From contig CM067521.1 of NCBI GenBank assembly GCA_034509495.1, forward strand, positions 19,155,039 through 19,219,038: a stretch of DNA of 64,000 nucleotides. The letters are read 5' to 3'. This DNA is from Acestrorhynchus altus (lineage: Eukaryota > Chordata > Actinopteri > Characiformes > Acestrorhynchidae). Below the pieces are notes generated by a model. That model worked only from the letters and a program-made list of their open reading frames with translations, was not told where the DNA came from and searched no databases. A program made the translations under genes and the position numbers. Below are positions 23,649 through 34,358 of this stretch, one piece after another; position 1 is the stretch's first letter; each line of letters opens with the position of its first letter.

Positions 23649-25597
23649 TATATATATAAATATGCCATCATATCAGAGTTTTCTACGTTCCCACACAATA
23701 TTCATTGTTCATATTTCTAAGACCTTTATTAGCTTAGAATAATAACTATGCACAGCTCTTAGGTCTTGTGCAATGAGTGTTATTAGAATGTGCAAATATT
23801 GGCTGGGTGAGACTGGCCCTGATGGCATCTAGTCAGAATTTAAATAACAACCACCACCCCCCTACTACCCCTCTTTACTGCTGACCGACTGCATCTGCAG
23901 CCCTGGCACCACTCTGCTGAGTTCCCTCCAGGGATTATGTAACTGACAGTAATCGGACAAAATGCGCAGTTAGTTGATTTGGCTGTGTATGAAAGGAAAC
24001 AGAGTTAAACTCAGGACATGAATTAGCGACATTTACACTATTTCTGTCACAGGCAATTTCAGCCGTACTGACCTGCAGTGACTTATATCCTTCAAACGGG
24101 TTGTATTTCACTGAGCTGATGAAAACAAATGTGGGTTTTAAAAGCATTTAAGTGATTTAAGCATTTGACTGCACTTTTCTTCAATCAACACCTGTTCCAT
24201 AGCAACACTGCAGGGTTGCTACAGTGACAGCTGGCTTGTGGATGTAAGTTTTTGGGATAGCACTTTTACTTTAAGAGACTGATGTCTAAAACTAACATAT
24301 ATATCACATTATGCAATGACCCATACGGCATACTACCTATCATCCTCTCACTCTGTGCACTACAATACCCAGCATGGATTATGCAAATACATTGCACAGA
24401 AACTGGGAATCTCCCAAAACAGACTACTAGACCCTCAAATTACAAATTACAAAAGAAACATTAACCATCTAGTTTCCTTTAAGAAAACAAAACTCACACA
24501 TTCTGCTCCCAAACATCTGCCCTAAATTATTGTAGTCCCTCCCACCTTCAAGATATATCAAAACAAGGGTTTTTTCTAGACTTAATACTGATAAATCTTG
24601 CTCTTTTAAGAGGTATGTAGGAATAACAATGGATGTAATTAGTTTATTTTTTTAATTAGACCAGAGTAATAAATTAAAAAAAAAAACCTAGTCTACCACA
24701 AAACTAAGTACAAAAAATATAAATGTGCATATAAACCCACTGTGGGCATTTTGTCCTCTGCATTTAACCCATCCATGCAGTGAAATATACACATAGACAC
24801 CAGCGAATACACTCTAGGTGGCATTGGGCACTTCAGTCATGTCCTGCCAGTTCAGGGAATCATACAAACAACCTTCCAATCACAAAGCTGGTTCCTTAAA
24901 CACCAGAACACAGCAAACCGAGTAGAACTTGTTCAAACTGAACTAAAATAATACATTTGTGTAAATATAACAGGGCCCAGTTGCTTTATTAATTATACTT
25001 TTTACTTGTAATTACTGTTATTCTCAATCAATTGGGTTTATAACATAATCATCATCACGTGACCAAAATACTGCTAAATGAAGTGACATTTACTCACCTT
25101 AGATTAAAGATCCCAAGCCCACCCCATGCCCACCCCCATGCCCCATAAGATCACCTTTTAGCCTTGATGCTTTGATTTATTAATTTCAGGATGAAGATCC
25201 CATGCCCACTCCCATGCTCACCCCCATTCCCACTCTCACTCCCATGCCCATTCCCATGACCACCCCATGCCCACTCCCACGACCACCCAATGCCCACTCC
25301 CATGCTCACTCCCACCCCCATGCCCACTCCCATGCTCACCCCTGTTCTAGCTCAGCCTTTCTCAACCCTGCCCCTGGAGACCCCTTGTATTTCACATTTC
25401 AGTGACTTCCCTGCTTTTACACCCACTGCACCTCTGACTGGGCTAACTGGTTCAACCACGTGTGCTGGGAGCAGGAAAAGCACTAAAACGTGCTGAAAGC
25501 TCAGGGGGTCTGCAGGGCTGAGACATTGCTCTAGCTCACCTGCCACACTGTGCAGGATGGAGGTCACGGTGAGCATCACCAGAGCCGGACACTTCAT
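14345..25597 (-). CDS. ntn4: Netrin-4, secreted laminin-related basement-membrane ligand (10 exons)
   Basis: In transcript order the coding exons are 25597-25540, 22888-22443, 21639-21316, 20240-20114, 18400-18212, 16153-15937, 15509-15382, 15296-15228, 14739-14569 and 14481-14345 (stop TGA). All junctions are GT-AG and phase-consistent, giving 621 aa (human NTN4 about 628, also ten exons). Domain order: signal peptide (1-20), laminin N-terminal domain (about 24-260), three laminin EGF-like repeats (about 261-450), a linker, and an NTR domain (about 500-621). Netrin-4 is secreted, binds laminin gamma chains and interferes with laminin network assembly; it also affects vessels and neurites. 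Phrases such as RSPRPAAMSLERSQDFG, CAPLYNDRPW and ILSAHDKGTH-like VLSAHDKGTH separate it from netrins 1-3. No frame breaks seen. Confidence 0.97.
14782..14812. repeat. (TG)n microsatellite in ntn4 intron
   Basis: About 15 TG dinucleotides, followed at once by a Tc1-like end (TCCAAATGTTTGTGGACACC, up to about 14890). Confidence 0.9.
14928..15010 (+). repeat. SINE-like fragment, copy 3 (ntn4 intron)
   Basis: A short truncated copy with GGGGAACCTTGTGAGTTGAA and CCTTGAGCAAGGCACTC, phrases shared with the 1298-1512 repeat. Confidence 0.45.
15937..20240 (-). CDS. ntn4: ntn4 exons 4-6: three laminin EGF-like (LE) repeats
   Basis: Exon 4 (20240-20114) encodes VQGRCVCAHHTAGAHCERCA and CAPLYNDRPWRAANG. 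Exon 5 (18400-18212) encodes KCECHGHAQSCHFSQRVW and GVCDDCQHNTVGRRCQRC. Exon 6 (16153-15937) encodes RCWCDPVGSFPSL through CRPCICPSTCDPVTGHC. Each shows the eight-cysteine spacing of laminin-type EGF modules, and the exon junctions split glycine, lysine and arginine codons consistently. Confidence 0.95.
16544..16770. mobile_element. MITE-like element with short inverted ends (ntn4 intron)
   Basis: The left end CACTCTTAAAAAAGTGCCTC and the right end, read inversely as CACACCATTAAAAATTAAGG, are imperfect inverted repeats around GGGTTCTTCAAG / AGAGCCCTTTTAAG blocks. A shorter relative may lie at 37600-37650. It is a common style of small fish DNA element. Confidence 0.4.
17695..17945 (-). repeat. 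tRNA-derived SINE (family B), copy 1
   Basis: On the minus strand it starts GGCTTCAAGTGGCTCAGCAA, with an A-box-like TGGCTCAGCAATC, and GACTCAAATCC as a decayed B box. The body (TCTTGGGCTCCAGCTGC in plus orientation) recurs at 20995-21245, and the tRNA-like end recurs at 46990-47185. It is a tRNA-like SINE head, not a tRNA gene. Confidence 0.55.
20995..21245 (-). repeat. tRNA-derived SINE (family B), copy 2, head truncated
   Basis: It shares AGCCAA(T/C)(G/A)CACTC, CCCCAGCTCCAATACA and TTCTCTTGGGCTCCAGCTGC with the 17695 copy. The tRNA-like head is lost or too diverged to trace. It lies in an ntn4 intron 70 bp from exon 3. Confidence 0.5.
21316..22888 (-). CDS. ntn4: ntn4 exons 2-3: laminin N-terminal (domain VI)
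   Basis: Exon 2 (22888-22443) begins at the acceptor CTCAG|CC, giving SRCAGNACSPPMGNLASGR, then HPGTWWGSGARAGGQDEIRL, RSPRPAAMSLERSQDFGRSW and SRYSSAKPCTEGE. Exon 3 (21639-21316) adds VIYRSIGQAG, LTNLRIRLLKP and YAVYSLLARGTCLCHGHAEDC, the start of the LE region. The tempting alternative acceptor six bases downstream (CCAG|ATGTG) would put the exon out of frame. Confidence 0.95.
23290..23600 (+). repeat. Two SINE-like fragments (ntn4 intron 1)
   Basis: 23320-23400 has GGGTTCAATTCCCCAGTCAAG, like the 36010-36195 copy. 23430-23510 has GGCAGTGGTGGCTTAATGGG followed by GTTTGATTCTTGGG, which resemble Pol III A and B boxes. Both are too short to classify. Confidence 0.35.
23608..23645. repeat. (CA)n microsatellite
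   Basis: About 19 CA dinucleotides followed by a short TA run, in ntn4 intron 1. Confidence 0.92.
24735..24900 (-). repeat. SINE-like dispersed repeat, inverted copy (ntn4 intron 1)
   Basis: Read on the minus strand it gives GAACTGGCAGGACATGACTG, then AGTGCCCAATGCCACC and a tail ending TTAAATGCAGAGGACAAAAT, matching the 1298-1512 copy. Confidence 0.5.
25111..25345. repeat. Minisatellite of CCCATGCYCACT-like 12-bp units (ntn4 intron 1)
   Basis: Repeats of CCCATGCCCACTCC / CCCATGCTCACCC run through two blocks (about 25111-25150 and 25198-25345) broken by unique sequence with a poly-T segment. The second block ends about 195 bp from the intron end of ntn4 coding exon 1. Frames stay open on both strands because the unit is a multiple of three; these are not genes. 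Confidence 0.85.
25540..25597 (-). CDS. ntn4: ntn4 coding exon 1: start codon and signal peptide
   Basis: ATG at 25597-25595 opens MKCPALVMLTVTSILHSVA, a hydrophobic secretion signal, and ends GCAG|GTGAGC. The ATG is the only one giving a signal peptide joined in phase to exon 2. The sequence just upstream (25600-25880) is GC-rich and CpG-bearing, so the promoter probably lies there. Confidence 0.9.
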
Positions 25598-26529
25598 GCT
25601 TGGCGCTCCTGCGACCCTCCACGAACACAGCGAGACGCGCGGAGCTGCAGGGGTCCGTTTCCAGCGGCCAGTCTGGACGTCCACGCGCCTCTCATTGTTT
25701 AATGCCCTCGGCTCCACTCCTGCTGTGCGCAGCAAACGCTCAGAACTGCCCCTCTGGTTCTGCCGGTGTTCTGTCACTGGGTTCTGCTGCAGAACACGGC
25801 TGTAGAAGCTCGTTTTAAGTGCTCGTCTGGACTCACCGACTTTTGTTTTGGTTTCTGCAGCCCTGCCACGCCCCCTGTAATCTGATTGGTCAGGCACGGG
25901 CTGCGTTCCATTAAGCGTACCATTAAGTGCACTAGTGTTCTAGCATAGGTTGCTGCCAAAGCCCCTTAAATGCTGCTTTAACCTACATTTTGCAGGACTT
26001 TTTGTAGTTTGACATACCTTTTTCAACCAAAATTAGAAAAGTATTTATAGAAGACATAGTTATTTTAGATTTAGTTATTTCCTGAAAATTTTAGACTACT
26101 CTAATTTGTCTTCATTTGCGATGTAAATAACAGTTTTGAATGAATTTGATCATGTTTTGATTTACTTGCACTTACATTTGAGTGTGGGTTTTTTGCTTAT
26201 AAGGCCTGTAAGCTTGAGTTATTTGTAACGATTAGATCAGCAAAGATTTTCATAATAATAAGATATTCAGTAGTTGACAGTGGTCCAAATCAAAAACAAC
26301 CTAATGTGCATAATTATTTTTGTTATTTATGTATCTTTTTACATGACTTTTATTATGAAATTTAAAATCTGTGTGAACAAAGCAAGAGAGCAAATAGCCC
26401 CTCCATTCTCTTTTCCTCAATAACCTAACAAGCTTGTTCGAGTTAACCTGGCACTGCGCAAGCTGACCGCTGCTTGGCTTGGAGTGGTGCATGCTGATCA
26501 GTTTATTTGGAAAGACCCCGAGCAAGAAA

Positions 26530-27180
26530 AAAGTGTCAGTGAGGTTAGGATGTTAAATGATCACCAGCCCATCTCATCCCGATCTCCTTAACTCATTTCA
26601 AAAGTATTGGATCACCATCATTCCAGAGAACACCGTACCACAGTTTCCTCTCAGTGCTGGAGGGCCTTATGTGCCTACTTGTCCATCCTTGGAGCATGTT
26701 GGTCTTGTTGTTCAAACACTGTGTACATGAAGTACAAGTTATATTTGTGGATCACTGTGGTCAGGCTGGTCAATCAGAATGTTCAGGATGTGAGGTGCTT
26801 GTCATTCTGATCAACCACCTCACCAAGGTCATACTAGTTTTACTGGTCAACAACCATGGCTATGATATGCAAGCTGCTCATACAGATGGACCAGTGTGGG
26901 CAGGCTGGTTAGCCACCTTGGTCATGATGGTCATGCTGGTTATACTGGTGGACCAGCATAGTCAGGTTGGTCATGTTAATTTGTGGACGTGCCTTCTATT
27001 GAGTGCATTCAGCTGCTTTACTTTGTTCCCAAATGTTCTCTCACATCAAGTCTAGTCCCTGTAGAGAAGTAGAATAGGACTCTAGAGCAGATAAACAAGA
27101 ACCTATTTGCACCATGCCTAATGCCAGAAGTGGGCAAGAGGAGTATAAAGCCCCCCAGCATTGAGCTGGACAGTATTTAG
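26530..27180. mobile_element. Fragmented Tc1-like relics with interposed CTGGTCA repeats
   Basis: 26540-26680 (minus) has CACCATCATTCCAGAGAACA. 27040-27180 (plus) has TCTAGTCCCTGTAGAGAAGT and CACCATGCCTAATGCCAG. Both are phrases of the abundant fish Tc1 element. Between them, 26770-26980 is packed with GGTCATGCTGGT / GACCAGCAT motifs, a different repeat, which also appears at about 36600-36670. Confidence 0.45.
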
Positions 27181-27734
27181 CTATATGCCTTACTTAATTA
27201 TCCATAAACAAGACAGATAATATGGTGTCAATTTGAATACATTCCTAAATCCTTCTTTCGTTTCAGTGTTTTATTTTAATCCCACAAATCTTTAGTCTAT
27301 CTGTGTTAAATTTAAAGCTCATTTTATTTCTTTGACTTCTAGATCTGCCCTTTATTAACTCCGGCTGTCGCAATCTTTCTCCACCAATTCTCACTCTTTC
27401 CTGCTTTCATCCATTTCCTCAGCACTCCGCCTGATGTCTGGCTCTTTTCCAGACTTTAAACCATACAGAGAGATTTCCTTCATCTTGGCCCACTCTGCTC
27501 TGCTCACTTCCGCTGCCTCAAAAGCTCTGTGTGTGAAGAATGTCTTTATGGGTGATTGCATTAATCCTCCTGGTTGCAAATCAGCTGTTAATATTCAATA
27601 TTTCCAGATGCAACATACTTTTTTTGGCCTGATTTAGAGACTGTCAGTGGTTTTTGACAGCAAATCAAAGGAGATGATGGATCTTTTGAAGTTTCTTTGA
27701 ATGTGTAGGCCTGTGTGTGCTAGAGATTGAAAAA

Positions 27735-27800
27735 AGGTTCCAACAGGTTCGTGTTTATCTGCTCTGAAGAGTCCTATTCTATTAGCAATGCTTCTCTACA
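27735..27800 (-). mobile_element. Tc1-like fragment
   Basis: GGTTCGTGTTTATCTGCTCT and GCAATGCTTCTCTACATGG are inverted phrases of the same Tc1 element as at 13735-13960. Confidence 0.4.
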
Positions 27801-28380
27801 TGGACTTGACAAGCTGGTTGTGTGCATTAGAAGGGGTTTTTCACAAATATTTGAGTATATAGTGTTTTCTGCTGCTTGGTTGAGAGCAGGTCTGCCACCC
27901 AAAAGAACATTCCAGCTGAGAGCAGCTCTGTGATCAGAAACTGAGCTCTAACCAACAATGTAGAGCTACAAAGGAGGGGGTTCTAATAAACTGATCTGTA
28001 AACATACGTGGTTGTTTGTCACTGTGGACTCATTACTGGAAATGGCACACATGGCTGTGTGTTTCATGTTCAGGTTAATGCAAACAGCTCTTTCCAATAA
28101 AATCTGTGTGCATGCCAGCACTTATATTTTGCTGGTGGTTCTGGTTTGAGAGTGAAATGCATTTGAAGAGTTAATTGAAGTGGTGGTAATTGTGTGGGAT
28201 TTATTGTGAGGAGTAAGCAGATGGCATTCTGCCAGGCCCCATGCAGCAAATGTTTTCACCAGCTCATTACAGTAACGGATGAGAGCAGCAGGCCAGAAGT
28301 TACTGTCTGGGTATTTTACACTGGTTCCCTGATGGGACAGTGAGGGCAGCTATATTTTAATGTCTACTGTACACACTACA

Positions 28381-28418
28381 TATAGTATAGTATAGTATAG
28401 TATAGTATAGTATAGTAT
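28381..28418. repeat. (TATAG)n microsatellite
   Basis: Seven or more exact TATAG pentamers, then a broken TATAGTATACTATATATAG continuation. Confidence 0.9.
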
Positions 28419-28910
28419 ACATATAGTATACTATATATAGTAGCTTAAGTGCAAAAGATAATGCCTTAATGTACCTAAATATTCCATATAATAATATTTC
28501 CTGTGTTTCTATTTTAATTGCTATAGTATGTTTTTTCCATGGTGCTTGTAGTTACATAAATAGCAATATGAGACATGTGTGACAATAGATGTCCCCCTTT
28601 TTCAGCTCTGCCTCATTAGCAGATATAAAGCTTTACATGATATAGATCTATACCACGTGGAGATTTTTTACATAAATACATAATACATACAATACATAAA
28701 TAATCACATATTTACTGACCTTTCAGCAGAGCCACTGCTCCATACTGGCCCAGCAGACCATGTGCTGCCCTCAGGACAGATTTCTGTATGGGTCTCAAAG
28801 AACTATATATATATATATATTTTAATTAGACTGATTTTTCATTAAGAATCAGTATTTTTTTGTTCTTAAATCTGAATATAGATTTCTGGTCTGATTACAG
28901 ATATAATATA

Positions 28911-28911
<1 letters not shown>

Positions 28912-28967
<56 letters not shown>
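28912..28967. repeat. (TG)n microsatellite
   Basis: An uninterrupted run of about 28 TG dinucleotides. Confidence 0.95.
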
Positions 28968-28969
<2 letters not shown>

Positions 28970-30316
28970 CAGTATACTTTTTTCTAATTTGGTTTGGGTG
29001 GGGTTCTGAGAATTTCCTGTGTCGAATATGTGTGTTTGCATGTGAAATTTATGTATTTGTGTGTGTGTGTCAGTGTGTCTGTGTGTGTATCTCCAAATAT
29101 CTTTCCTGTGTGTGAGTAATGGGTTTAGTGTACTGCTTTGATCTGAGAGAATGAATGACACAGATTAAGCTGTCAGACTGGCCACTGCTGATAGAGTCCA
29201 GATGGGGCGCTGTGACAGGCCTCTGCCCCTGTTGAAAACACTGGTTCAGTTTAAGTCTGTGTGTGTGTGTGTGTGTGTAAGTAAAGTACCTTCTTTAATG
29301 TGCATGCCTTTTGGTTCACCTGCTACCCTGTGTGTATGCATGTGTGCGTGCAGTCCATTCTATTAGAGCTCATTGCCACATTTATATAGTGTCACTTGGC
29401 ATGTTTGTGTGGATGGTTGCTTGCATGTGTGTTTGCACTTGAGACAATATTCATAAACACTCACACATGCACTCGCCCACAAAATCCAGTCAACTTCAAC
29501 TGAATAACCCAAAATGAATGGAGTGTTTAAATTCAATGGGCATTGGCATCGCTCATGAGTGCTTAATTACAGCACAGCTGATGATCTACAGCTCGCTAAG
29601 GCTTCAATCACACATGCCAATGTTTTCACAGTCTTAGAACTGATTTATTTTATAATCAGTTGGAGTTTAAAATGATGCCAGATTTTTACTACATAGGCCA
29701 TATGTTCAAATATTTTCATCTTATAGCAGCTTATTCATTGTGATTTAGCTTTTAAGAAGCATTAAATTTGAACAAATGCCACATTTTTTCTTGTTTTTTT
29801 TTTTCACTATTGATATTTTATAAGTTTGTGTACTACAAAATCGCCAACATTTACTCATTTTTAACTATAATTTTTTTAATATGAACCTTTAGAACACTAA
29901 GCCAATTTTGTGGGATGTTTTTAGCTGCTTTCTGAGCTGGAGTACTTTATTTCAGAGCTCAATTAATCCATTACACAATGATGGGTAGATTGACTATATT
30001 TATTGTTTCTTATGGTACAGTATGTATGCCTGCAAAGATCTCAAGTTCTGAGAGTGCAAGCAAGCCATTGATACTGTTTTACTGTTCTGTTAAGACTCTT
30101 TCCTGATTGGTTGACAGTAGTAGAAATTAATGCACTTTATTCAAAATCAGCCCTGTTGCTTACTTACTAAATAGTTCTAAACAGGTTTATTTTTTTAATT
30201 TGGACTGAGGGCCTTTAATCAGGCCAGAGTTTCTTGTGATAATTAATACAAAAATATCAGTATAAGTACTTATGTATAATAACAATACCTATAGTACCAA
30301 TATCCCTTATATATTG

Positions 30317-31531
30317 TACAGTTTTGAAAGTTTGTGAACCCTTGTATATATTGTGAAGCTTTGTATATATTTCCAATATTGTATATAACATTGTATATAA
30401 TCCAATATTGCATTTAGGTTCAGATCATTTGAAGATGAAATTAGAGACAGGTGTTAAATCAATGGGATGACAATCAGTTGTGAATGTGATCCCTGTTTAA
30501 ATGTAAATGTCTGATCTACACAAGATGTCACAAAGCAGATATCTGAAAAGCTCAGAAGAAGAGTTGTTGAGGCTTGAAAAAGGTCACAAAGAATCCCAAT
30601 GTAACTTTCAAGCAATCATATTCCTTTCTCATATGGAATAAGGTTATTGTTCATAAGTCCACCAAAAGGAGATCACTAAACAACAATGGTGGGCATGGCA
30701 GAGTTGCAAGGAAAAAGCTGCTGTTCTCCAAAAGGAACATTGCTGCTGTTGGCAGTTTGTTAAAGTTCACATGAACAATGATTTGTCCTTTTATTGAATG
30801 TTCTTTGAAGCACCTTAAGAGGTTCCGCCACAGTTTCAAATAAAAAAACATGCAAATGTTCCACAAGGATGTTGTACTTTAAACGGTGGAGAAAGGAAAA
30901 CACCTCATTACGGCACAAAAACTTCCCATCCGATCCAACACTGTAGAGGTAGTGTCATGGTTGGGGACTGTTTTGCTGCACCTGTGTCATGGATAGTTCA
31001 TGGATGGATGTCAGTGAATTCTGAATTATACCAGCAAATGATAAAGGAAAATGTCAGGACAACTGTCACTAAGCTAAAACCCTGAGCAAACAAGCCATTC
31101 TTTTAAAGAATGGTTAAAAAAGAATAAAATTGATGTTTTGGAATGGCCAAGTCGAAGTTCTGACCTTGATCCAAAATAAATATTGTGGAAGGACCTGAAG
31201 AAAGCAGTTCATATGAACAAATGCAACATAACAGAGTTGAAGCTCTTTTCTATGAAGGAATGGCTCTTAAATTAGTACAGGACTAGTTGATAATGTTGGG
31301 TTGTAGTTATTGCCGGACAAGGGGGTCACACCAGATTGTGAAAGCTAAGGCTCACACACTCACACATATGTAATATTGCATTATTTTCCTCAATAAATAT
31401 ATGATCAAATGTAATATTTTTTCTGGTTTGCTTCTCCTTATCTATTTTTAGCACCTGTGTAAAATTCTAATGAAGTCAAATTTATGCAGAAATATTAAAG
31501 CTATACAAACTTTCAGGGACCACTGTATACG
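30317..31531 (+). mobile_element. Decayed Tc1/mariner transposon with transposase remnant
   Basis: The left end has GTACAGTTTTGAAAGTTTGTG, and the right end read inversely has GTGGTCCCTGAAAGTTTGTA, so inverted ends share TGAAAGTTTGT. The interior reads CTGAAAAGCTCAGAAGAAG early. Near 31140 it has a frame giving EWPSRSSDLDP then LWKDLKKAV, the C-terminal Tc1 transposase signature (WPSQSPDLNPIE-like), with a stop where the catalytic-region residues should follow. Not functional. Confidence 0.65.
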
Positions 31532-34235
31532 TAATAATAAATTCCTCATATATTACACACACACACACTTCTCCTTTTGCAGAGTGTTTTTATGATCTCT
31601 CTGGATTCTGATCTTTGTTCTTTAAGTTCTGTCTCTTGAAGTCTAAATGAGAAACAACCAAGAACACCTGGTATTTGGGCCTGCACTCAACCTCCACTCA
31701 CCTTAACTTCTCTTTCCTTTACAAATTTTGGACCGATGTCCACCTGGCGTGCACTCTGACCTCACGGCCACTTAACTTCTCAGAGGTCAAGGGGTCACCA
31801 TTAATGTTCACCCCACAAACAGGCCCCTCTTTCTTTCATTCCCTCATAAAAGATTCTCTGCTTTAGTGCTGTGACATTGGCTGGCCTGATGGTGTTTACG
31901 TTTTGGCCATTAACTAGAATAGATGATGGTCATATATGACTGCAGCCCAGCTTAACCTTCTCCAGAGCCTTTAGAAAATGAATGGAATGAATTTGAACCA
32001 TGTTTCCATGTTTAACTGATTAGCTATTGGTTACTGAGACAAAGAGAGAAAGTAATAATTTTTGTCAGCTTGTGAATTGTTTGGTATGAATAAAGTCAAA
32101 GGCACGTGAAGCACCTGATATTCCAGCTCAAATTACAGCAACAAACACTTGAAAGAGATCCAGCATCTCTTTGCTTTTCAAAGCCTTTCTGTGTGTTGTA
32201 AAACTTGATCTCATTGAGTTCATTGAAAGGGTTTATTAGAACCAAATGCTTGGACTAATTAAAGTTGTCATTTCTTAATTTATTTATTTATGGAACTTCA
32301 TTTGATGTCATTGAATGTGCTTTTCTTATGTGCCTTTATAGCAGTTTTGTTCAGATACAGTAAGTGACCCATACAAACTTCTTAACACCATGCACACCAT
32401 GTTTCCTTCCATTTGGCATTTTGTTTTACTGATTTACCAAGCTGAACATAAAGCACTCAAGAGCTAATAAATGTAGGATCAGTTTCATATCTTTCCAGGC
32501 ACTTTTTCACATTGCAACACTTGTTTGAGTTTGAATCAGAACACACACTTCTTTCACGTAAATTTAAATGAGATCCAGCATTATTTGTATTTCAAAGCCT
32601 TAACATGTCACACTTGACTTGTTAAGTTCATTGAAATTGTTTATTAGAACCAATCGCTTTGAACATACAGTGCCTTAAACGGTCCAGGCATCACAGTTCC
32701 ATAAACAATTCATTACCAACCATACTGAGATAATCAGAATGATCTGACTTCATACCGGACCTCATTTAGTCATGCACATAATGCAGTTTCAGTGTAGTAA
32801 TGTGTAAATTCTGGCATGTACAATTTTGTGCACTAGGACAGAAGACAGAAAAGCTTTTTCAGGTAGCCTTTTGTAAATTAAAAATGGCAGTTAATAGGAA
32901 TTTTGGTCAACTTGAAGTCTCGAACACCAAGAAAACTTTCAAGAGAACTTACATGGTACATGTTGCATGCACGTTAAATCTCTGTTTAACACTTAGAACC
33001 CTAGGCCAATTTTTATTCACCAAATAATTACAAATGTAGTTATTGGAGACAGTCACACATACCATTGAGTTATATTGAGTTAGTAATGATTCAATTTACA
33101 ATGATATTTGTAATAACAAATTATTCTAAGTACATGTCAGTAGTCTAAATAAAATATAAAACAGCCTAAATATACTTTACTATTTTTATTCTGTGTGTGT
33201 GTTTCAGTTCTATAGCTTCTCAGGACTTTTATTCTAAAATTTGAACATTGTATGAGCAAAGAAAGGGAGCAAGCAGCACCTCCCTTCTCATTTTCCTTTC
33301 TAACCCAATATCCGGACCAGTAGTATCAGCTGCACCCCTTTTCATTGATCAGTTGGAGTCTGCATGAAACTTGAGCATGTACATTTGGAGTATGTACATG
33401 CAGGTATGTACATACAAAATTTGTACAAATGCACTCATTGACCAAAAAACAAGCAATTCTGTCTCAGGCAGATATGTAAATGATTACAGGTGTAGTCTGA
33501 TTAGACACTGGGTCTTGGCACAAGAGAGTGTGAAATTGCTTCCCTCTCTGCTTTATAAAAAGGCTCTGAGAGGCTAGTGTACCTCTTGAGTGATCATTGA
33601 TTGCTTGAAATGCCTCTATAATGCACTCAAAGACAGTTTGCTTTGATATGTGGTGCTTCAGTGGACTGAGAGAAGCAGGATGGTCATTTATGGCACCTAT
33701 TACATGTCCTGCCATTGCCAGCCATCTGTGGATCATTGCATATAAGAGTGAGTAAGCCATAGTAGTGATACATGGGACACTAAAAGCTCAGCAATATGTG
33801 CAGGACATCCAATGACAGGTGATGTCTCTCATGGCAGGATTCCAACTGGCATTTTTTCAGCCGGATAATTCTCACCCATCCACAGCAAGGGTTTCTCAGG
33901 ACGGTCTCTGCCAGATTGCAACACTTCTTTGGCCTGCCTGATCAATTGATTTATCACCAATCAAGCATTTATGGGAGCAGCTTGTTTCCGGGTACTAGAG
34001 TCTACTTATAACTGTACAGTTTTCCCCCAATAACCGTTTTTCTTCCCTCTGATATTGTAATCATTACATACATCATAACACTCACACTTATATAGTTTTG
34101 TTTGATTGCAACAGCTCCTTCTTGCTGTATTGTCCCAAGCTACTTTAAACCATGCACACTTCATTCACCAGCCCCTACTGCTGTTCTGACTAGATCTAGA
34201 ATTACTGAGCTGTATGTAAAGCACTGAAGGGCTGG
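31532..34235. other. Intergenic, no gene seen
   Basis: AT-rich sequence. It contains a diverged direct duplication (32145-32255 and 32570-32660) and a dispersed repeat at about 33420-33850 whose AGGTGTAGTCTGATTAGACA and GGCTCTGAGAGGCTA phrases recur at 47690-47830. No splice-supported exon. Confidence 0.5.

Positions 34236-34358
<123 letters not shown>

Larger units (their letters stand above)
28000..30316. other. Gene-poor AT-rich stretch with microsatellites
   Basis: No coding exon recognised. It holds a (TATAG)n block at 28381-28418, a (TG)n run of about 28 units at 28912-28967, and scattered TG-rich segments to about 29460. Open frames here follow the dinucleotide runs. Confidence 0.6.

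Noticed and set aside
25202..25496. Plus-strand frames rich in MPTPMLTP and HAHSHPHAH
   Set aside because: Translation of a 12-bp minisatellite; no splice signals or known family.
28895..29161. 88-codon minus frame rich in Thr-His
   Set aside because: Translation of a (TG)n microsatellite.
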